From Christensenella sp. UBA6880 (lineage in GTDB: Bacteria; Bacillota; Clostridia; Christensenellales; CAG-917): DNA of 64,000 bases. Position 1 is the first letter of the stretch; each line of letters begins with the position of its first letter. Below are positions 8,268-17,408 of this stretch, in pieces. The stretch spans positions 34,125 through 98,124 of the forward strand of contig DKCG01000041.1 of the NCBI GenBank assembly GCA_002449145.1, given 5' to 3'. The notes below the pieces were generated by a model. That model did no database searches, was not told the DNA's origin, and saw only the letters and a program-made list of their open reading frames with translations. The translations under genes and the position numbers were made by a program.

Positions 8268-9329
8268 GTGCAAATTATGACAGAACGAAAGAAAACGAGA
8301 CAAGTCAGCGTAGGAAACGTGAAAATCGGCGGCGACGCACCTATAACCGTTCAATCTATGTTGAATACGAAAACGACGGACATCGAAGGTTCGCTCGCGC
8401 AAATAAATGCGCTTAAAGCGGTCGGTTGCGACCTCATTCGCCTTGCAGTGCCCGACGAGGATTCGGCAAGAGCGTTCGGCATAATCGCAAAAGAGTGCGG
8501 TTTGCCGCTCATTGCGGACATACATTACAACTACAAACTTGCGCATATGGCACTCGACGCTGGCGCAAAGAAAATCCGTATGAATCCCGGAAATATGCGC
8601 GATTTTTCGCAAATCAAACCGCTTGCCGAAAGAATGATAGATATGGGCATACCCGTGCGCGTGGGCGTGAACGGCGGCTCGCTCGACCCGAAATACAAGG
8701 GAATGGACGAGGCGCGCGCACTTTGCGAAAGCGCACTCGAATGTGCAAACGTCTTTGAAAGCGTGGGTATGAAAGACATAGTGATTGCAATCAAGCACTC
8801 TGACACGCTTCTCAACATAAAGGCAAACAGAATGCTGTCGAGTATGTGCGACTATCCGCTTCATATAGGCGTGACGGAAGCGGGAACGCTTCGCACGGGG
8901 CTCGTAAAATCCGCAATCGGCATAGGAACGTTGCTAAGCGAGGGGATAGGCGACACTATCCGCGTTTCGCTTTCAACCAACGTTTGCGAAGAAGTGCTTG
9001 CGGGCAAAAAGATACTTCAAACTCTCGGACTTCGCAAAAACGCAGTGGAAGTCGTGGCTTGTCCGACTTGCGCAAGAACGGAAATCGACGTCGAAGGACT
9101 TGCAAACAAAGTCGAAACTATGACGGCGGGAATAAACAAGCCGCTCAAAATATCCGTTCTCGGCTGTCCGCTCAACGGAATAGGCGAGGGCGAACACAGC
9201 GACCTCGGCATTGCGGGCGGAAAAGAAAAGAGCGTGATATTGCTTCACGGCAAGATTTACAAAACCGTGCCGAGCGAACGTCTTATGCAAGAATTTGAAA
9301 AAATTCTGCAAGATGTTTTATCAAATTGA
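8268..9329 (+). CDS. ispG: 4-hydroxy-3-methylbut-2-enyl diphosphate synthase
   Basis: Iron-sulfur enzyme (GcpE) that reductively opens methylerythritol cyclodiphosphate in the MEP pathway. The 353-residue product has the TIM-barrel half (VGNVKIGGDAPITVQSMLNT, LIADIHYNYKLA, IRMNPGN) and the C-terminal 4Fe-4S domain with CPTCART (residues about 264-270) and SVLGCPLNGIGE (about 293-304). This is the short, bacterial type. ATG at 8277 (after a possible earlier start at 8268) has an AAGGTG Shine-Dalgarno about 7 nt upstream, so the true start may be nine bases later than given. It follows rseP by 2 nt. Confidence 0.95.
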   Translation: MQIMTERKKTRQVSVGNVKIGGDAPITVQSMLNTKTTDIEGSLAQINALKAVGCDLIRLAVPDEDSARAFGIIAKECGLPLIADIHYNYKLAHMALDAGAKKIRMNPGNMRDFSQIKPLAERMIDMGIPVRVGVNGGSLDPKYKGMDEARALCESALECANVFESVGMKDIVIAIKHSDTLLNIKANRMLSSMCDYPLHIGVTEAGTLRTGLVKSAIGIGTLLSEGIGDTIRVSLSTNVCEEVLAGKKILQTLGLRKNAVEVVACPTCARTEIDVEGLANKVETMTAGINKPLKISVLGCPLNGIGEGEHSDLGIAGGKEKSVILLHGKIYKTVPSERLMQEFEKILQDVLSN

Positions 9330-9371
9330 CAAAAATATAGAATACTTTTCGACAAAAATCGCGAGGATTTT

Positions 9372-10964
9372 ATGGCTACAAAGTTTTTTGAAGAATTTAT
9401 GGTAAGAAGCAAAGGCGAGTTTCCGATGCTCAAACTTAACAGCGCAACCTACTATAAGGACAAAAGAGAGTTGGTGGTTAAGTTTATTATTTCCGCATTC
9501 GAAGTGCGCTCCTTCGACGAGGAAAGCAAAAAGAAAGTGCAATCGATTATCGAACAAATGTTTTCGGGCGTTTCGGTGAGCGTGCAGTACATAAGAACGT
9601 ATGCGGACAACAACGTCGTAAAGAATAAGGTTTCCGAGTTTTTCAACCGCACGAATCAAATGATTTTCAGGCGCATAAACGACGATACGCTCAAAATCGA
9701 TGTGGGCGACAACGACATCGACGTGAAATTCGTTTTCGACACGCCGACGTACAAACTTTTGACCGCGGGGGATTTACTTGCAAGGCTCGAAGAATATCTC
9801 GATTGCTCCTTCAATCAAAACATCGACATAATCGCCGAAGAAAGCCTCTATTCAGAGCAAAAAGAGGAAGATTTGGATATACATATCGACACGACGTTGC
9901 ACGCCGATTCCGCATTGCGACTCGTGAGCGCGAGAGTGGGCGAAAAAGTGTATTCGAGAGGCAAAATCGACGGTATTTCGCAAATGCCGAACTACATCGT
10001 CGATGTAAAAGGCGCGTGCGACAACATCGTTTTGTGCGGTAAAATCTCGCAAATCGAGAAAAAATCCTACAAAAACAAGAAGTATAATCCCGACGACCCC
10101 AAGAGCGGACCGGAAACGTTGCCGTTCGTAAAATTCGTTCTCGACGACACGACGGCGAGAATCGAGGGCGTGAGTTTCGTGGGAAAGGACGAGGACGCAG
10201 ACAAAATCGTCGAACTCAAAGAGCAATCACAAGTCATTTGTATGGGCAAAGTCACGTGGTCGCAGTATTCGGGCGCGTGGTCTTTCCAAGTGAACGCAAT
10301 GTTCGAGGCGGACATCGATTTTGACAGCATTCACCTCAAATCCGTCAAGCCGTTGCCTGAAAAATACACGACGATTATGCCGCAAAAATACGTCGATATG
10401 TCCGAAAAGACCTTGTTAGATGTTGAAAAACCCGCGAAAGTCATAAGCGACTATTTCAAGGATAAAACCTTTGTCATATTCGACCTCGAAACGACCGACT
10501 TAAAGACGGAAACCGCAGAGATAATCGAACTTGCCGCACTGAAAGTGGTGAACGGCGTGCCTACCGAAACTTTCCAAACGCTCATAAAACCGCTTGCGGC
10601 GATTCCCGAAGAAATAACATCCATCACGCATATTTCAAACGCTATGGTGCTTGACGCGCCGAACGTAGAAAGCGTGATTCCCGATTTTTATAAGTTTGCG
10701 CACGGCTCGATACTTTGCGGACACAACATTGCGGGCTACGATTTCCCCATTCTTTCAAGAATCGGCGAAAAGAACGGATACGTTTTCAACAACGAACTTT
10801 GCGACACTCTGTTGCTTGCAAGGCGTTATCTTACCGAACTTCCTAACTGTAAACTCGAAACTATTTCAAAAGCGTACGGAATTTCACACGAGAATGCGCA
10901 CCGCGCAATGAGCGACGTGTACGCCACTTTCGGCGCGCTCGAAGAAATCGCAAAGAGAATGTAA
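9372..10964 (+). CDS. PolC-derived protein: N-terminal, OB and DEDDh exonuclease domains, no polymerase
   Basis: 530 residues occupying the place where Firmicutes carry polC (between ispG and rimP). Residues about 1-160 look like the PolC N-terminal region, about 190-320 like its OB domain (ISQMPNYIVDVKG, FVLDDTTARIEGVSF), and about 366-530 are a DEDDh 3'-5' exonuclease with all catalytic residues (D371 and E373 in FDLETTDL, D457 in GHNIAGYDF, H510 and D515 in AHRAMSD). The PHP domain that separates OB and exonuclease in PolC, and the whole polymerase core after it, are missing. The frame ends cleanly after the exonuclease fold and 174 bp of non-coding DNA plus a new promoter follow, so this does not look like a recent frameshift. 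Likely role: stand-alone proofreading or processing exonuclease. Full-length PolC is about 1,430 residues. Confidence 0.8.
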   Translation: MATKFFEEFMVRSKGEFPMLKLNSATYYKDKRELVVKFIISAFEVRSFDEESKKKVQSIIEQMFSGVSVSVQYIRTYADNNVVKNKVSEFFNRTNQMIFRRINDDTLKIDVGDNDIDVKFVFDTPTYKLLTAGDLLARLEEYLDCSFNQNIDIIAEESLYSEQKEEDLDIHIDTTLHADSALRLVSARVGEKVYSRGKIDGISQMPNYIVDVKGACDNIVLCGKISQIEKKSYKNKKYNPDDPKSGPETLPFVKFVLDDTTARIEGVSFVGKDEDADKIVELKEQSQVICMGKVTWSQYSGAWSFQVNAMFEADIDFDSIHLKSVKPLPEKYTTIMPQKYVDMSEKTLLDVEKPAKVISDYFKDKTFVIFDLETTDLKTETAEIIELAALKVVNGVPTETFQTLIKPLAAIPEEITSITHISNAMVLDAPNVESVIPDFYKFAHGSILCGHNIAGYDFPILSRIGEKNGYVFNNELCDTLLLARRYLTELPNCKLETISKAYGISHENAHRAMSDVYATFGALEEIAKRM

Positions 10965-11138
10965 TATCCGCAAAATCGCAACCGAGCGTAAACGTAAATC
11001 GCATAAGTGATTGCAAAAACGGTTGTAAAAAACGCCTAAAAGCGATTATTGCAAGGACAATTATTGCAAAAGCGATTGCAAAAGAAAAAGAAAATCGTAA
11101 AATATATAAATATATTTTGTGTTATCGGCATAAAACGC
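10965..11138 (+). other. Gene-free spacer after the PolC-like gene
   Basis: AT-rich spacer with several GCGATT/ATTGCAA-type short repeats (for example around 11041-11090). No polymerase-like sequence is seen in any frame, so the missing PolC core is not present here as a degraded remnant. Confidence 0.5.
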
Positions 11139-11167
11139 TTGCAATGCGCGGTTTTATGTGATACTAT
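11139..11167 (+). promoter_or_regulatory. Sigma-A-type promoter of the rimP-nusA-infB operon
   Basis: TTGCAA (11139-11144) and TACTAT (11162-11167) with a 17-bp spacer; predicted start near 11174, about 90 nt before rimP. Confidence 0.6.
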
Positions 11168-11192
11168 TTAGATACTATAGTAAAACCTTACT

Positions 11193-11221
11193 AGAGTGAG
11201 CGACGGCTCACTCTTTGTTTT
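11193..11221 (+). terminator. Leader attenuator-like hairpin before rimP
   Basis: AGAGTGAGC (11193-11201), loop GACG, GCTCACTCT (11206-11214), then TTGTTTT. The stem begins about 20 nt after the predicted transcription start. A hairpin of this shape (xAGTGGGn...CCCACTx) commonly precedes rimP in Firmicutes and may tune read-through into nusA-infB. Confidence 0.65.
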
Positions 11222-11263
11222 AGAAGGGACGATTCGACAAAAATCGTCTTTAAGAGGTGCTGT

Positions 11264-11740
11264 ATGGCAAACGAAATTGCGGTTGAAGTCCGCGAAAAAG
11301 TGAAGAATCTCGCTCTCGAAGCGGTAAACGAAGCGGACGAGAATATCGAACTCGTGGACGTGGCGTTCTACAAGCAGTACGGAAAACTCACCGTCGAGGC
11401 TCTTTTGTGGAAGAAAGAAGGAATCGACCTTGACGACTGCGAAAAGGTGCATAATCTGCTTTCTGCAAAACTCGATTCGATAGAGGACGATTTCGACGAC
11501 GATTACGTTCTGAACGTTTCCTCGCAAGGTCTCGACAGAAAAATCGTGACCAACGACGATTTCAGACGCGCGCTCGACACCGAAATCGAGGTTTTCGACA
11601 AAAACAAGAAAAAATCGCACGGAACGCTTTTGAGTTTCGACGACGAAAACATCGTGATAAAAACCGACGGAAAAAATCCGAAGGAAGTTAAAATACAAAG
11701 AAATTTATTGACCAAAGTACAACCATACGTCAGGTTTTAG
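11264..11740 (+). CDS. rimP: Ribosome maturation factor RimP
   Basis: Assists assembly of the 30S subunit, binding it during maturation. The 158-residue product has the two-domain layout: an N-terminal alpha/beta domain (VDVAFYKQYGKLTVEALLWKKEGIDLDDCEKVHNLL) and a C-terminal SH3-like domain (GTLLSFDDENIVIKT), linked by the conserved YVLNVSSQGLDRKI segment (compare Y.LEVSSPGLDR in other species). AAGAGGTG lies 6 nt before the ATG. First gene of the operon, 12 nt upstream of nusA. Confidence 0.93.
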   Translation: MANEIAVEVREKVKNLALEAVNEADENIELVDVAFYKQYGKLTVEALLWKKEGIDLDDCEKVHNLLSAKLDSIEDDFDDDYVLNVSSQGLDRKIVTNDDFRRALDTEIEVFDKNKKKSHGTLLSFDDENIVIKTDGKNPKEVKIQRNLLTKVQPYVRF

Positions 11741-11752
11741 GAGGACATAACA

Positions 11753-12823
11753 ATGATTAACAAAGAGTTCTTTCAAGCATTGGACGATCTTGAAAAGGAA
11801 CAACGCATTCCCAAAGAGTCAATGATTGAATCGATCGAAGCAGGGCTTGTGTCCGCGTACAAGAAAGAATACGGCTTTGCAAGTCAGATTTCCGTTCGTC
11901 TCAATGAGGAAAAAATGACCTACAAAGTGTACGCGCACAAACTCGTCGTGGACGAAGTCGAAGACGAGGAATCTCAAATTTCTCTCGAAGACGCGCAAGA
12001 CATCGACAAAAAGTACAAAATCGGCGACGTAGTCATCGAAGACATCACGCCCAAGGACTTTTCTCGTATCGCAGCGCAAACCGCAAAACAAGTCATTTTG
12101 CAACGCATCAACGACTATAAGAAGGAACTCGTGCTCAACGAAATGAGCGAGCGCACGGGCGAAATCCTCAGCGCAATCGTAAGAAGAAAGGAAGGAAACA
12201 CCGTCTACGTTGAAATCACCGGCACGCAAATGGAAGGCGTTATGATGCAACAAGACCAAGTTCCCACCGAAACGTACAACGTGAACGACGTCATCAAAGT
12301 GTACGTCAAGAAAATCCGCGACGGTATGCACGGCGCACAAGTGGTCGTGTCGAGAAGTTCGGCGGGCTTCGTTCGCAGACTCTTTGAACTCGAAGTTCCC
12401 GAAATCAAGGCGGGACTCGTCAAAATCAACAGCATCGTTCGCGAAGCGGGATTCCGCACCAAACTCGCAGTGTCGAGCGAAGACCCCAACGTCGACGCAG
12501 TCGGAAGTTGCATCGGTAACAAGGGCGTCAGAGTCAACGCGGTCGTTGCGGAACTCGGCGGCGAAAAGATCGACGTCATCGAATATTGCGACGATCCTAT
12601 CGAGTATATCGCTCGCGCGCTTTCGCCCGCACAAGTGCTTATGGTTTCCATCAACGAGGAAGAAAAGAACGCAAAGGTTATCGTTCCCGACGAGAAACTC
12701 TCGCTTGCAATCGGCAGAAGCGGTCAAAACGCTCGTCTTGCGGCAAAACTTACCGGCTGGAAGATAGACGTCAAACCTTATTCCACGCTCAAAGTAGACG
12801 AGCAAGAAGTGCAAGGTGAATAA
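11753..12823 (+). CDS. nusA: Transcription termination/antitermination factor NusA
   Basis: Binds RNA polymerase and nascent RNA to modulate pausing, termination and antitermination. 356 residues: N-terminal polymerase-binding domain (1-125), S1 domain (about 130-200, TGEILSAIVRRKEGNTVYVEI), then KH1 and KH2 (VGSCIGNKGVRVNAVVAELGGEKIDVIEY and LAIGRSGQNARLAAKLTGWKIDV). As in other Firmicutes, it lacks the C-terminal acidic repeats of E. coli NusA. AGGAGG precedes the ATG by 9 nt. Confidence 0.97.
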   Translation: MINKEFFQALDDLEKEQRIPKESMIESIEAGLVSAYKKEYGFASQISVRLNEEKMTYKVYAHKLVVDEVEDEESQISLEDAQDIDKKYKIGDVVIEDITPKDFSRIAAQTAKQVILQRINDYKKELVLNEMSERTGEILSAIVRRKEGNTVYVEITGTQMEGVMMQQDQVPTETYNVNDVIKVYVKKIRDGMHGAQVVVSRSSAGFVRRLFELEVPEIKAGLVKINSIVREAGFRTKLAVSSEDPNVDAVGSCIGNKGVRVNAVVAELGGEKIDVIEYCDDPIEYIARALSPAQVLMVSINEEEKNAKVIVPDEKLSLAIGRSGQNARLAAKLTGWKIDVKPYSTLKVDEQEVQGE

Positions 12824-12824
12824 A

Positions 12825-13073
12825 ATGTCCTATCCCAAGAACACCCGAAAATGCGTCGTGTGCAAGGAACACGCCGACAAGTCCGAAATGTTGAGATTCG
12901 TCAAAGACAAGGACGGAAAAGTGTTTCTCGACCGCTCGCAAAAAGCGGACGGCAGGGGCGTTTGGGTGCATAATTGCGAGGACTGCATACAAAAACTTAT
13001 CAGAAAAAAGACTCTCAACGCCGCGTTCAAACGCAACGTCGGCGACGAGATATACGGTGAGATAAATGAGTAA
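12825..13073 (+). CDS. ylxR: YlxR family RNA-binding protein (RnpM-like)
   Basis: Small (82-residue) nucleic-acid-binding protein of the YlxR (DUF448) family; the Bacillus subtilis member has been reported to bind RNase P RNA. It has the family motif RKCVVCKEHADKSEMLRFV near the N-terminus and DGRGVWVHNCEDCI in the middle. The ATG at 12825 has AAGGTG 6 nt upstream; a GTG three codons earlier would place that Shine-Dalgarno inside the gene. It is one base from the nusA stop and overlaps ylxQ. RNase P RNA itself is in this window at 42143-42461. Confidence 0.92.
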   Translation: MSYPKNTRKCVVCKEHADKSEMLRFVKDKDGKVFLDRSQKADGRGVWVHNCEDCIQKLIRKKTLNAAFKRNVGDEIYGEINE

Positions 13074-13338
13074 AATCGGTGCTTACGTCGGACTTGCGCA
13101 ACGCTCGGGTTCGGTGCTTTACGGCGAAGATATTATTTGCGAGAAGAAAAACCTCGCAAAAGTCGTGCTCGTTTCATCGACCGCAACCGATAAGTATAAA
13201 GAAAGGATATTGAAGAAGATGAGTTGTCCCGTGTATATCGTGGACGGTCTTGGCGAGGCTTTGCACCGCGAAGGTGTCAACGCAATCGCCATAACTAACG
13301 ACAATCTCGCAAAAGCGGTTGTCGGTGTATTGAGGTGA
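13066..13338 (+). CDS. ylxQ: L7Ae-family RNA-binding protein YlxQ
   Basis: 90-residue member of the ribosomal L7Ae/L30e family, which binds kink-turn RNA; Firmicutes carry it between ylxR and infB. Recognisable features are the N-terminal IGAYVGLAQRSGSVLYGED segment and the central KVVLVSSTATDKYKERI strand-helix. Its start overlaps the end of ylxR by 8 nt and its TGA lies inside the Shine-Dalgarno of infB, so translation is coupled. Confidence 0.88.
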   Translation: MSKIGAYVGLAQRSGSVLYGEDIICEKKNLAKVVLVSSTATDKYKERILKKMSCPVYIVDGLGEALHREGVNAIAITNDNLAKAVVGVLR

Positions 13339-13340
13339 AT

Positions 13341-16043
13341 ATGCCCGAAAACAAAAAAGAAACAAACGTCGATTCCATAAAAATGCTCGGCGAGTATAAG
13401 GCGACCAAACTTGCCGAACTTTCCGAAAATATCTCTCGTCAAAAGTCGAGAGCAGCCGTGATTATGGCTTCTATCAAGGCAAAACGCGACGAACTCGTGC
13501 AAAAGGCAGAGCAAATCGAAAAAGCCAAAGAAGAAGCGAAAGCGGTCGAAAAGGCAAAGTTTGAAGAAGTCGAGAACAAAATCGAACGTGAATCAGAAAA
13601 ATCCGTCGAAAAGGTTAAGACGCAGGAAACGCCCGTAGTCGAGTCTAAGGTCGAGGTCAAAACGGAAAAGGAAACGAAAGTCGAAAAACAGGTCAAAAAA
13701 GACGATACTTCCGCTTCCGAAAAAGAGACCGTAAAAGCCGAAGAAAAGACGGAAAAGAAATCCAAGCAGGACGAAGCAAAGAAGTCGCGTATTGCGGTCG
13801 TTCCCAAAACGCCTTTCGAACTAGCGCAAGAGAATCCCGAAATTTTGCCTAACGGCGAAGTGCGCAGGATTTACGTTCCGCCGACGCCGAAGCCGAAGGT
13901 TACGACGAGAGTGTTTGGACAAGGCGGTTATCAACAACCGCGCGGACCGAAGCCGCAACAAAACGGTCAAGGTCCAAGACCGCAAGGACAAAATCAAGGT
14001 CAAAACGGCGGTTTGAGACGTTCGTCGTCGCAAAGCGTTGCCAACGCCGCGCAGCAATTTCCTCCTAAACCTGCTGCGCAAAAGGGCAAGGGCGGCAAAC
14101 AAAACTCAAACAACGGTTCGAGCAAGTTCGACGATAAGTCAACGATGAACAAGCGCGCGCTTATGAAACGCGGCTATCTCGTCGACGACAGAATTTCATA
14201 CGACGAGGACGGCGAAGCAATCGTTCGCAACTACAAAGTCAACAAGAACAGAGGCGGTGGCAACAGCGCAACCGTTATAATCGAAAACGCGGTTATAACC
14301 ACCGACCCCGTTTCCATCAAAACTTTGAGCGAAAAAATCGGTAAATCCGCCGCGGAAATCGTCAAAACGCTGTTCGTTCTCGGCATTATGAAGACAATAA
14401 ACGACAGCATCGATTTCGCTACTGCGGAACTTGTTGCCGACGAATTCGGAATCAAACTCGAATATAAGCCCGACGTGACTCTCGAAGATACGCTCAGCGC
14501 GCAACTCGAAGTGGACGACGTCGAAGAACTCGAAAATCTCGTTCCGCGTCCGCCTATCGTCACTATTATGGGTCACGTCGACCACGGCAAAACTTCGCTT
14601 CTCGACTACATCAGAAAGTCGAACGTCACGGGCGGCGAAGCGGGCGGCATTACGCAACATATCGGCGCGTATACCGTTACGCTCAACGGCAATCCCATTA
14701 CGTTCCTCGATACCCCCGGTCACGAAGCGTTCACGTCGATGCGTGCTCGCGGCGCGCAAGTTACGGATATTGCTATTCTGGTCGTTGCGGCGGACGACGG
14801 CGTTATGCCTCAGACGCTCGAAGCAATCAGCCACGCAAAGCAAGCAAAAGTGCCTATCATCGTCGCTATGAACAAGATGGACAGAGCGGGCGCAAATCCC
14901 GACAAGGTGCTTTCGCAACTCGCAGAAAACGGCGTTACACCCGAAGAATGGGGCGGCGATACGCCCGTCGTGCGCGTGTCTGCAAAGACCGGTATGGGCG
15001 TTGAAGATTTGCTCGAACAAATCCTCGTACGCGCAGAAGTGGAAGAATTGCGCGCAAATCCCGACAGAAACGCAAGAGGCACTATCGTCGAAGCAAAACT
15101 TGACAAAGGTCTAGGCAAAATCGCAACTATACTCGTTCAAACGGGTACGTTGCACGTCGGCGATAACGTCGTCGCCGGAACTTGCACGGGTAAAATCCGC
15201 GCTATGATCGACGATAAGGGCAGAAAGGTCAAGAAAGCAGGTCCGTCTATGCCCGTTTCGGTCACCGGTTGGGACGACGTTCCCGAAGCAGGCGACAGAA
15301 TCGACGTCGTTGCTGACGAAAAGTTCGCAAGAGAACTCGCAGAAGAAAGAAAACTCAAACTCGCCGCAAGTCAAACGGAATCTACGTCCGTTTCGCTCAA
15401 CGACTTGTTCGACAAGATTTCAAAAGGCGAACTCAAATCCGTCAAACTCATAATCAAAGCGGACGTTCAAGGCTCGGTCGAGGCGGTCAAGCAATCTCTT
15501 GCCAAACTCGGTAACGAGGAAGTCAATATCGACATCATTCACGCGGCTGTCGGCGGTATCAAAGAAAGCGACGTTTTGCTTGCGGAAACTTCAAACGCAA
15601 TCATCATCGGATTCAACGTTCGCCCCGACAACAACGCAAAACAACTCGCCGCGCAAAAGAAAATCGACATCAGATTCTACAACATCATTTACAACGCAAT
15701 CGAGGACATCGAAAAGGCGGTCAAGGGTATGCTCGATCCCAAATTCAAAGAGGTCGTTCTCGGTTCTGCGGAAGTGCGTGAATTGTTCAAGATCAGCGGC
15801 GTAGGCACTATCGCAGGTTGCCACGTCATCGACGGCAAAGTCGTTCGCGGCGCGCAAGCACGTCTTATCAGAAACGGAAAAGTCGAGTATACCGGCGAAA
15901 TCGCTTCCTTGCGCCACGGCAAAGACGACGTCAAGGAAATGGCAAAAAACTTCGACTGCGGCATAATGCTGTCCAACTTCCAAGATGTCAAAGTGGACGA
16001 CGTAATCGAAGCGTTCACGATGGAGAAAACAAATGAAGATTAA
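13341..16043 (+). CDS. infB: Translation initiation factor IF-2
   Basis: GTPase that brings fMet-tRNA to the 30S subunit and promotes subunit joining. About 900 residues: a Lys/Glu-rich, probably helical N-terminal region (about 1-150), a Gly/Gln/Pro-rich linker (about 190-265), an IF2_N domain ([21 protein letters not shown]), then the G domain with [14 protein letters not shown] (G1), DTPGHEAF (G3) and NKMDRAG (G4), and domains II-IV. The ATG at 13341 follows a GAGGTGA Shine-Dalgarno; the in-frame GTG at 13335 lies within that motif and is less likely. Confidence 0.97.
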   Translation: MPENKKETNVDSIKMLGEYKATKLAELSENISRQKSRAAVIMASIKAKRDELVQKAEQIEKAKEEAKAVEKAKFEEVENKIERESEKSVEKVKTQETPVVESKVEVKTEKETKVEKQVKKDDTSASEKETVKAEEKTEKKSKQDEAKKSRIAVVPKTPFELAQENPEILPNGEVRRIYVPPTPKPKVTTRVFGQGGYQQPRGPKPQQNGQGPRPQGQNQGQNGGLRRSSSQSVANAAQQFPPKPAAQKGKGGKQNSNNGSSKFDDKSTMNKRALMKRGYLVDDRISYDEDGEAIVRNYKVNKNRGGGNSATVIIENAVITTDPVSIKTLSEKIGKSAAEIVKTLFVLGIMKTINDSIDFATAELVADEFGIKLEYKPDVTLEDTLSAQLEVDDVEELENLVPRPPIVTIMGHVDHGKTSLLDYIRKSNVTGGEAGGITQHIGAYTVTLNGNPITFLDTPGHEAFTSMRARGAQVTDIAILVVAADDGVMPQTLEAISHAKQAKVPIIVAMNKMDRAGANPDKVLSQLAENGVTPEEWGGDTPVVRVSAKTGMGVEDLLEQILVRAEVEELRANPDRNARGTIVEAKLDKGLGKIATILVQTGTLHVGDNVVAGTCTGKIRAMIDDKGRKVKKAGPSMPVSVTGWDDVPEAGDRIDVVADEKFARELAEERKLKLAASQTESTSVSLNDLFDKISKGELKSVKLIIKADVQGSVEAVKQSLAKLGNEEVNIDIIHAAVGGIKESDVLLAETSNAIIIGFNVRPDNNAKQLAAQKKIDIRFYNIIYNAIEDIEKAVKGMLDPKFKEVVLGSAEVRELFKISGVGTIAGCHVIDGKVVRGAQARLIRNGKVEYTGEIASLRHGKDDVKEMAKNFDCGIMLSNFQDVKVDDVIEAFTMEKTNED

Positions 16044-16422
16044 GATGGAACGAGTCAATTCCGAACTCGCCAGACAAATCACCAAAATCATTGCCGAAGA
16101 CGTTAAAGATCCGCGTCTTCACAATGCAATCGTCGGCGTGACCAAACTTTACACCACGCCCGACCTTAAATACGCAAAGGTATATTTGTCCATATATGCG
16201 GCAAACGACGAGGAAAGGCAAGAGGCGTATTACACGATTTGCCGTTCCAAAACGTTCATTCGCAATATGCTCAAAGACAGCGTGCAAATCCGTCTTTTGC
16301 CCGAACTCAATTTCATAATTGACGACAGCGTCGATTACAGCATAAAAATCGACGAAATACTCAATAAAATCAAAAAACTGGACGAGCAAAGGACGATTGC
16401 AAACACCGACGAGGAACAATGA
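16033..16422 (+). CDS. rbfA: Ribosome-binding factor A
   Basis: KH-fold protein that binds the 5' region of 16S rRNA during late 30S maturation. 129 residues, normal length, with the family core RVNSELARQITKIIAEDVKDPRL at the N-terminus, KYAKVYLSIY in the middle and the RLLPELNFIIDDSVDYSIKIDEIL helix near the C-terminus. The ATG lies inside the end of infB (11-nt overlap) with GGAG upstream; the stop overlaps the next gene's ATG. Confidence 0.95.
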   Translation: MKIKMERVNSELARQITKIIAEDVKDPRLHNAIVGVTKLYTTPDLKYAKVYLSIYAANDEERQEAYYTICRSKTFIRNMLKDSVQIRLLPELNFIIDDSVDYSIKIDEILNKIKKLDEQRTIANTDEEQ

Positions 16423-17372
16423 ACGACATTCTTCAAGAAATCTCAAAAAAAATAAATCGCTCAGACGATATTGCGCTTTATTGTCACACTAAACCAGATT
16501 GCGACGCTTTGGGCAGTATGCTCGCGCTTTACGTCGCTCTCAAAAACAAGGGTAAAAACGTTTCGGCATACTGCGATTCGCCCGTTCCCGACAAATATAA
16601 AACTCTGTTCAAAAGCGAAGATATTACTTTTCCGCAAAAGAGAGTTCACGACCTCGCAATCAGTATAGACGCGAGTTCCATCGACAGACTCGGACAGTGT
16701 ATGAAGTCGTTTTTGTCGGCAAAAACGCAAATTGTTATCGACCATCACAAATCCTTTGAGAGATTCGCTTCGCTTTGCTACGTTGACGAAACGGCAAGCG
16801 CGTGTGCGGAAATCGTTTTTCAACTGCTCAAATCTATGAAAGCAATCGATGTAAACGTTGCGAAACTGCTTTTTTGCGGTATCGTGACGGACAGCGGTTG
16901 TTTTTCTTATTCCAACACCACGAAACGCACCCACGAAATTGCGTGTGAGTTGCTCGAATACGACTTCGACGCAAGCGAGGCGATTTATCAAGTGTACAGA
17001 AGCGTCACTTCAAACAAATTCGACTTGAAACGCCGTGCGCTTGCAAAAGCAAAATTCTTCGAGGACAAACAAATTGCATTGATTTGCTTCACAAAAGAGG
17101 ATTTTGCCGTAACCAACACGACTTGTGACGATACGGAAGGTATCGTAAGCGAACTTATCGACGTCGATTGCGTGAAAGTCGCATATGCGTTATCGCAAGT
17201 GGGCGACAAGAACTTCAAACTCAGTATCCGCACGAAAGATAACGTTGATGCGTCCGACATTGCTATGACTTTCGGCGGGGGCGGACACAAATTCGCGTCG
17301 GGTTGCCGAGTCAACGGCTATCTCGAAGACATAGTAGAAAAAATCGTAAAACTCGCAAAAGACAGAATCTAA
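16419..17372 (+). CDS. nrnA: DHH-family nanoRNase / pAp phosphatase NrnA
   Basis: Degrades oligoribonucleotides of 2-5 nt and dephosphorylates pAp in Firmicutes, which lack Orn. The 317-residue product has the metal-binding motifs of the DHH superfamily: HTKPDCDALGSMLAL (residues about 21-35), the DHH motif itself (VIDHHKSFERFA), GIVTDSGCFSYSNT and, in the C-terminal DHHA1 domain, GGGGHKFASGC. ATGA overlap with rbfA. Its position between rbfA and truB is the standard Firmicutes arrangement. Confidence 0.93.
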   Translation: MNDILQEISKKINRSDDIALYCHTKPDCDALGSMLALYVALKNKGKNVSAYCDSPVPDKYKTLFKSEDITFPQKRVHDLAISIDASSIDRLGQCMKSFLSAKTQIVIDHHKSFERFASLCYVDETASACAEIVFQLLKSMKAIDVNVAKLLFCGIVTDSGCFSYSNTTKRTHEIACELLEYDFDASEAIYQVYRSVTSNKFDLKRRALAKAKFFEDKQIALICFTKEDFAVTNTTCDDTEGIVSELIDVDCVKVAYALSQVGDKNFKLSIRTKDNVDASDIAMTFGGGGHKFASGCRVNGYLEDIVEKIVKLAKDRI

Positions 17373-17408
17373 CAGGGTATTTTGTCAAAATTACATTTTG
17401 AATCTTAT

